The position numbers were made by a program, and so were the translations under genes. DNA of 10,942 nt, taken from the NCBI GenBank assembly GCA_963605745.1, contig CAVCWT010000058.1, positions 1 through 10,942 of the forward strand, given 5' to 3'. The notes beneath the pieces are model-generated. The model was not told where the DNA came from, ran no database searches, and saw nothing but the letters and a program-made list of their open reading frames with translations. Shown here in pieces: positions 7,691 through 10,942 of this stretch; positions within the stretch are counted from its first letter, which is position 1, and the number at the start of each line of letters is the position of its first letter. This stretch comes from CAG-791 sp963605745 (lineage in GTDB: Bacteria; Bacillota; Clostridia; Lachnospirales; Lachnospiraceae).

Positions 7691-7753
7691 ACCTGGCGAT
7701 TTCAACATGAATCGGCCGCCTCGCGGACAGATTCATGATTGAAATTGACAGGT
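7691..7753. other. Long compound hairpin in the convergent ABC/arsR interval
   Basis: Nested perfect arms fold this stretch into one 63-base hairpin. ACCTG (7691-7695) pairs with CAGGT (7749-7753), and ATTTCAA (7699-7705) with TTGAAAT (7739-7745). CATGAATC (7706-7713) pairs with GATTCATG (7730-7737), and CCGC (7716-7719) with GCGG (7723-7726) around CTC. That is 24 base pairs with small internal loops and one bulged A. There is no U run after it on either strand, so it does not look like an ordinary terminator for arsR. It could be a decoupling structure, an RNA, or a REP-like repeat. Confidence 0.6.
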
Positions 7754-7775
7754 GGCCAAGGCCCGAAGGGGCAGG

Positions 7776-7796
7776 CGTCGTACCGCTGTTACGACG
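7776..7796 (-). other. Short hairpin over the arsR stop codon
   Basis: CGTCGTA (7776-7782) and TACGACG (7790-7796) pair perfectly around CCGCTGT. The stem includes the arsR stop codon. No U tract follows on the minus strand, so a terminator role is doubtful; it may protect the mRNA 3' end. Confidence 0.45.
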
Positions 7797-8154
7797 GGCA
7801 GGTGATCTGCATTACCTGCTCGATCATCTGATGAAGGAGCCTTGCCTGCTCCGTATCAGCGGCACGGTAATAGACCTCCTTGCCCTCCCGGTGGCTGACC
7901 ACCAGTCCGCTGTTGCGCAAGGGCCGCAGATGGTGAGAAATAGCAGGGCTTGACATGTCCAGAATCGAAGCCAGATCCAGCACACACTCCTCACAATGGC
8001 ATAGTATCCAGAAAATACGGACCCGGTTCGGATCACCGAGCTGTTTGAATACCTCGGCAATCGCCTGAAAATCCTCCACACGAGTCGCTTCTTCTCGGAT
8101 CTTGGGAATGTTCACCTGCTCGTCATGAGAATGAGGAAGAATATACTGATCCAT
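7789..8154 (-). CDS. ArsR/SmtB-family metal-sensing repressor
   Basis: A 121-residue winged-helix repressor of the ArsR/SmtB family. These proteins bind operators as dimers and let go when metal binds. FKQLGDPNRVRIFWIL (36-51) is the family's N-terminal helix pair. MSSPAISHHLRPLRNSGLV (67-85) is the helix-turn-helix with its recognition helix, and SHREGKEVYYRAAD (87-100) is the wing. Possible metal ligands are Cys52, Cys54 and Cys57 (CHCEECVLDL, where ArsR/CadC types have ELCVCDL), plus His8, His10 and Cys119 at the ends. Only His108 is left of the zinc-type C-terminal site. The start at 8154 has GGAGG five bases upstream. A frame extending up to 8283 has no ribosome site and would run into the structured element. 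Divergence from the HMA and ATPase genes makes these its likely targets. Confidence 0.92.
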   Translation of the reverse strand: MDQYILPHSHDEQVNIPKIREEATRVEDFQAIAEVFKQLGDPNRVRIFWILCHCEECVLDLASILDMSSPAISHHLRPLRNSGLVVSHREGKEVYYRAADTEQARLLHQMIEQVMQITCPS

Positions 8155-8181
8155 GAAAACCTCCGTTTTTGCTCGCAATTC

Positions 8182-8449
8182 ATATATCGGTGACAGGTGG
8201 ACAAATCTTGCTGTCCACACGCCAGCCAGAAGCAGGGTGGCGGCAGAATGTCCGGCTGTGGGGCCTTTCGCAAGCCTCAGCACTTGTGAGCGTCCTTTGC
8301 GAACTTAGTGCTGCTAGGTCTTGCGAACGGAGCGCTTTTCGAGTGGCCAAGGGCCACTCGCAGCTGACGTAAGTCAGCGTGGCGTCCCCACAGCGGACAT
8401 CTCCGCCAGGACCCGCTGATGGCTGATGTGTGGACCGTAACGGATATAC
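8182..8449. other. 268-base structured element (candidate ncRNA or MITE-like repeat)
   Basis: The ends are an imperfect inverted repeat: 8182-8194 against 8437-8449 (10 of 13), and 8214-8263 against 8386-8434 (most bases pair, with short gaps). The left end also folds alone, GTGGACA with TGTCCAC (8198-8204, 8213-8219). Inside, TTCGCAAG-CCT-CAGCACT (8267-8284) pairs with AGTGCTG-ct-AGG-t-CTTGCGAA (8307-8327). CGAGTGGCC/GGCCACTCG (8340-8360) is a perfect 9-bp hairpin with a 3-base loop. GCTGAC/GTCAGC (8363-8378) is closed by GTAA, a GNRA tetraloop if read as plus-strand RNA. Open frames in it have no ribosome sites and unconvincing composition. No transposase is encoded, and I recognise no known RNA family. 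Confidence 0.6.
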
Positions 8450-8479
8450 GCTCATCCAGTTCCGTTTTCAAAATCCCTG

Positions 8480-8508
8480 TTGACACATCTATGTAGCTGC
8501 ATTATACT
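8480..8508 (+). promoter_or_regulatory. Sigma-70 type promoter of the HMA gene
   Basis: TTGACA (8480-8485), a 17-base spacer and TATACT (8503-8508) form a near-consensus vegetative promoter. Its start point would fall near 8515, right at the edge of the operator-like repeat, so a bound repressor would block it. The leader to the ATG at 8604 is about 90 bases. Confidence 0.85.
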
Positions 8509-8515
8509 GCATCCA

Positions 8516-8538
8516 TAACGATTAAACAAATACTTAAT
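8516..8538 (+). promoter_or_regulatory. Probable ArsR operator, copy 1
   Basis: This 23-base sequence recurs exactly at 8984-9006. Its core ATTAAACAAATACTTAAT is an inverted repeat, and in this copy the arms extend to GATTAA/TTAATC. The central TAAACAAATACTTA resembles the TGAACA-N2-TATTCA-like sites of ArsR/SmtB repressors. It sits at the transcription start of the HMA promoter, where repressor binding should block expression. Confidence 0.75.
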
Positions 8539-8603
8539 CAATAAATTGAAGCAAGTCACAGTGTATAGACTACAGATAGCATGTGATCAGAGAGGAGACC
8601 CTT

Positions 8604-8822
8604 ATGAAGAAGAACTATAAGATCGAGGTTGATTGCGCAAACTGTGCGAACCTGATGGAGACTGAGACTAAAAAGGTTGCCGGCGTTGCGGATGCGAATG
8701 TGAACTTCATGACACAGAAGATGAGCGTTGAGTTTGCAGAGGGAGCCGATGCCAAGGCTGTAATGCAGGAAGTGCTGAAGGCCTGCAAGAAGGTTGAGCC
8801 GGACTGCGAGATCGAGCTGTAA
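8604..8822 (+). CDS. Free-standing heavy-metal-associated (HMA) domain protein
   Basis: A 72-residue ferredoxin-like metal-binding domain, soluble and without signal peptide. The metal site is VDCANCAN with Cys11 and Cys14. An Asp directly before the CxxC (Asp10) is typical of the N-terminal domains of Zn/Cd/Pb ATPases such as ZntA, unlike the MT/HCxxC of copper chaperones. The pattern ANVNFMTQKMSVEF and the helix AVMQEVLKACKKVE complete the fold. Two further cysteines (61 and 68) lie near the C-terminus. The start is ATG 8604 with AGGAG (8593-8597) six bases before it; a GTG at 8583 is upstream of that ribosome site and is rejected. It precedes an ATPase that lacks this domain, so it probably delivers metal to the pump or senses it in trans. 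It is preceded by promoter and operator. Confidence 0.9.
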   Translation: MKKNYKIEVDCANCANLMETETKKVAGVADANVNFMTQKMSVEFAEGADAKAVMQEVLKACKKVEPDCEIEL

Positions 8823-8837
8823 TTGCCGCAGCACCGC

Positions 8838-8907
8838 TGCCGGAATCGTGAGGGATACAGAAGTCATGAAATGTATGTGAGTTTTGATACATGACGGATC
8901 CCCGGCA
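8838..8907 (+). other. Folded spacer between the HMA and ATPase genes
   Basis: TGCCGG (8838-8843) pairs with CCGGCA (8902-8907), and GGGAT (8852-8856) can pair with ATCCC (8898-8902, sharing one base with the outer stem). GTCATG...TGTAT pairs with ATACATGAC inside. The 254-base spacer has no gene. The hairpin has no U tract, so it may be a processing or stabilising structure and not a terminator. Confidence 0.35.
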
Positions 8908-8971
8908 AGGCGATAGCGAATGAGATAGATTCTGAATTTACTGCGTCCCGGATGCAATGGCGGAAGGGACG

Positions 8972-9006
8972 TATTTTTATCACTAACGATTAAACAAATA
9001 CTTAAT
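8972..9006 (+). promoter_or_regulatory. Probable ArsR operator, copy 2, with a weak -10 element
   Basis: Bases 8984-9006 are identical to 8516-8538. TATTTT (8972-8977) lies 6 bases ahead of the repeat, close to where the -10 stands in copy 1 (7 bases), but there is no -35-like hexamer 17 bases upstream. The site is 71 bases before the ATPase ATG. It should let the same repressor control the ATPase separately, or act as a roadblock to transcripts coming from the HMA gene. Confidence 0.65.
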
Positions 9007-9076
9007 TGTTGGCAAAAGAATCTGCAGCCTGCCAACATTCTCTTGAACGGCAGCTGTTCCAAGGAAAGAGGAGATT

Positions 9077-10942
9077 ATGAACAAAAAACAAAAGAAAATG
9101 CTGAAACGGATCATCGCAGCCATCGTGCTGCTGATCCTGTGCAATCTTTTGCCGCTGGCAGGTTGGCCGCGGCTTTTACTGTTCCTGGTGACATATCTGG
9201 TGATCGGCTATGACATTCTGCAGAAGGCCTTAAAGGGCATCAAAAACCGCAGAGTGTTCGATGAGAACTTCCTGATGGCCATCGCAACAGTCGGCGCCTT
9301 TGCACTGGCGATTTATGAGAAGAGCGGCGACTACAACGAGGCCATTGCCGTTATGCTGTTCTATCAGATCGGTGAGCTCTTCCAGAGCTATGCTGTCGGC
9401 AAGAGCCGCCGCAACATCTCCGCCCTCATGGACATCCGCCCGGATTATGCCAATGTGGAAAAAGACGGCCGGCTCGAACAGGTGGATCCGGATGAGATCT
9501 CCGTTGGCACCATCATTGTGGTGCAGCCCGGCGAGAAGGTGCCGATTGACGGCATAGTCTCAGAAGGCACCTCTACGCTGAATACGAGTGCCCTGACCGG
9601 TGAGAGCCTTCCCCGCGATGTGAAGGCCGGGGATGAGATCATCAGCGGCTGCATCAATATGACAGGAGTTCTGAAGATTCAGACCACGAAGGAATTCGGA
9701 GAGTCCACGGTTTCTAAAATCCTGGAGCTGGTGGAGGATTCGAGCTCGCATAAATCCCGCTCGGAGGCATTTATTTCCCGCTTTGCAAGGGTCTACACAC
9801 CGGCTGTGTGCTACAGCGCGTTGGCGCTTGCGGTTCTGCCGCCCATCATTCGGATGCTGATGGGAATGCACGGCGCATGGGGAACCTGGATTTACAGAGC
9901 GTTAACCTTCCTTGTTATCTCCTGCCCCTGCGCACTGGTGGTATCTATTCCTCTTAGCTTCTTTGCAGGGCTTGGCGGTGCCAGTAAGGAAGGTGTCCTC
10001 ATCAAGGGCTCCAATTACCTGGAACTGCTCTCAGAGGTGAAGTGCATTGTTTTTGATAAGACAGGTACTCTGACTCAGGGCGTTTTTGAGGTGACAGGGG
10101 TTCATCACAACGAGAATCTGACGAATGAACAGCTCCTTAGATATGCAGCCCATGCGGAGTGCGCCTCCTCTCACCCCATCAGTAAGAGCCTGCAGAAGGC
10201 CTACGGCAAGGAAGTTGACAGAACCAGAGTTTCCGACATTGAAGAGGTGAGCGGAAAAGGAATCTGCGCAAAGGTGGATGGTCATGAGGTTCTGGCCGGC
10301 AACCGCAAGCTGATGAGCCTCAAGGGAATTGCCTGCGAGGACTGCCATGAGATCGGCACCATCATCCACGTCGCGGTGGATGGACACTATGAAGGTCACA
10401 TCGTGATTTCGGATGTGGTAAAGCCGCATTCGAAAGAAGCCATCCAGAAACTGAAAAAGGCAGGCGTTGCCAATACCGTCATGCTGACAGGTGATGCGAA
10501 GGCTGCAGCAGAGAAGGTGGCAGCAGACCTTGGCATTCAGACCGTATACAGCGAGCTCTTGCCGGCAGATAAGGTAGCCAAGGTTGAAGAGCTGTTATCC
10601 AAAGAAGGCGAGAAGGACAAGATGGCCTTCGTCGGTGACGGCATCAACGATGCCCCCGTTCTGACCCGGGCCGACATCGGAATTGCCATGGGTGCTATGG
10701 GCTCCGATGCAGCGATTGAGGCCGCGGATGTCGTTCTCATGGACGATGATCCTCTGAAGATTGTAAAAGCCATTCGGATCTCGAGAAAGTGCATCGGCAT
10801 TGTGTACCAGAACATTGTATTCGCTCTGGTCATCAAGTTCGGATGCCTCCTTTTGGGAGCGCTTGGTATTACCAACATGTGGGCAGCGATCTTTGCCGAC
10901 GTCGGTGTGATGGTGCTGGCCGTTCTGAATGCCATGCGGGCC
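9077..10942 (+). CDS. Heavy-metal P1B-type ATPase (Zn/Cd/Pb exporter), cut by window end
   Basis: A P-type metal-export ATPase, 622 codons without a stop before the window ends; probably only a few residues are missing. Motifs in order: TGES actuator loop (174-177), SCPCAL membrane metal site (Cys283, Cys285), DKTGTLT with phosphorylated Asp327, SSHPIS (His366), MLTGD, GDGINDAP (520-527), a Lys in the seventh helix (Lys587, FALVIKF) and FADVGV in the eighth (Asp608). CPC plus this Lys and the DxG in the last helix define the P1B-2 group, which exports Zn2+, Cd2+ and Pb2+. The N-terminus goes straight into helices (residues 11 on) without any HMA domain, which is encoded separately upstream. 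The ATG has AAAGAGGAG just before it. Operator copy 2 lies 71 bases upstream, implying ArsR control. Confidence 0.95.
   Translation, partial: MNKKQKKMLKRIIAAIVLLILCNLLPLAGWPRLLLFLVTYLVIGYDILQKALKGIKNRRVFDENFLMAIATVGAFALAIYEKSGDYNEAIAVMLFYQIGELFQSYAVGKSRRNISALMDIRPDYANVEKDGRLEQVDPDEISVGTIIVVQPGEKVPIDGIVSEGTSTLNTSALTGESLPRDVKAGDEIISGCINMTGVLKIQTTKEFGESTVSKILELVEDSSSHKSRSEAFISRFARVYTPAVCYSALALAVLPPIIRMLMGMHGAWGTWIYRALTFLVISCPCALVVSIPLSFFAGLGGASKEGVLIKGSNYLELLSEVKCIVFDKTGTLTQGVFEVTGVHHNENLTNEQLLRYAAHAECASSHPISKSLQKAYGKEVDRTRVSDIEEVSGKGICAKVDGHEVLAGNRKLMSLKGIACEDCHEIGTIIHVAVDGHYEGHIVISDVVKPHSKEAIQKLKKAGVANTVMLTGDAKAAAEKVAADLGIQTVYSELLPADKVAKVEELLSKEGEKDKMAFVGDGINDAPVLTRADIGIAMGAMGSDAAIEAADVVLMDDDPLKIVKAIRISRKCIGIVYQNIVFALVIKFGCLLLGALGITNMWAAIFADVGVMVLAVLNAMRA

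Noticed and set aside
8182..8449. Group II intron fragment or known riboswitch as explanation of the structured element
   Set aside because: No domain V-like hairpin or reverse transcriptase is seen, and I could not find the conserved cores of the riboswitch classes I know. The identity is left open.
8182..8449. Complete insertion sequence
   Set aside because: No transposase frame fits in 268 bases and I see no clear target-site duplication at the ends, so only a MITE-like or RNA reading remains.
8180..8486. Open frames on both strands (60-90 residues) inside the structured element
   Set aside because: They overlap each other in several frames and have no ribosome binding sites. Their openness follows from the high-GC inverted repeat rather than coding.
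8516..9006. Two-copy CRISPR-like repeat
   Set aside because: There are only two copies, 468 bases apart with a gene between them, and no cas genes; operator placement explains them better.

Overview
The window reads as the chromosome of a Gram-positive anaerobe of the Bacillota, most likely class Clostridia and perhaps Lachnospiraceae. This is an inference from strong GGAG-type ribosome binding sites, a DUF3048 (YerB-type) lipoprotein, a heterodimeric ABC exporter pair, and an ArsR gene beside a metal ATPase with a free-standing metal-binding domain. No phage, plasmid or transposase gene is visible. The theme is transport and stress tolerance.

Left part (1-2116, all minus strand): a MATE-family efflux pump and, upstream of it, a KdgF-like cupin with its own extended -10 promoter. 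Further upstream is tRNA-Val(CAC), with a 52-base perfect palindrome behind it as its probable terminator. Bases 2117-2474 hold no gene. Middle part (2475-7646, plus strand): a DUF3048 lipoprotein, a stem-loop, then two ABC half-exporter genes 3 bases apart, closed by a strong intrinsic terminator. The first half has Asp in place of the catalytic Walker B Glu and a perfect LSGGQ. The second has the Glu and a deviant LSTGE. They therefore form one heterodimer with one active and one degenerate ATP site.

Right part (7647-10942): a metal-resistance cluster. An ArsR-type regulator (minus) is divergent from a 72-residue HMA metal-binding protein (plus) and a P1B-2 type Zn/Cd/Pb ATPase (plus), which is cut by the window end after 622 codons. 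A 23-base sequence containing an ArsR/SmtB-like operator occurs twice, identically: just downstream of a near-consensus promoter ahead of the HMA gene, and again ahead of the ATPase. The likely circuit is ArsR repressing both genes until metal binds.

The least explained part is a 268-base, highly self-complementary element (8182-8449) between arsR and the HMA promoter. It has long imperfect inverted-repeat ends and nested internal hairpins, one capped by a GUAA tetraloop. A second large hairpin (7691-7753) lies on the other side of arsR, and the two stretches share a 13-of-14 base match. This is either a structured RNA or a MITE-like repeat, and it is the best candidate here for something undescribed.
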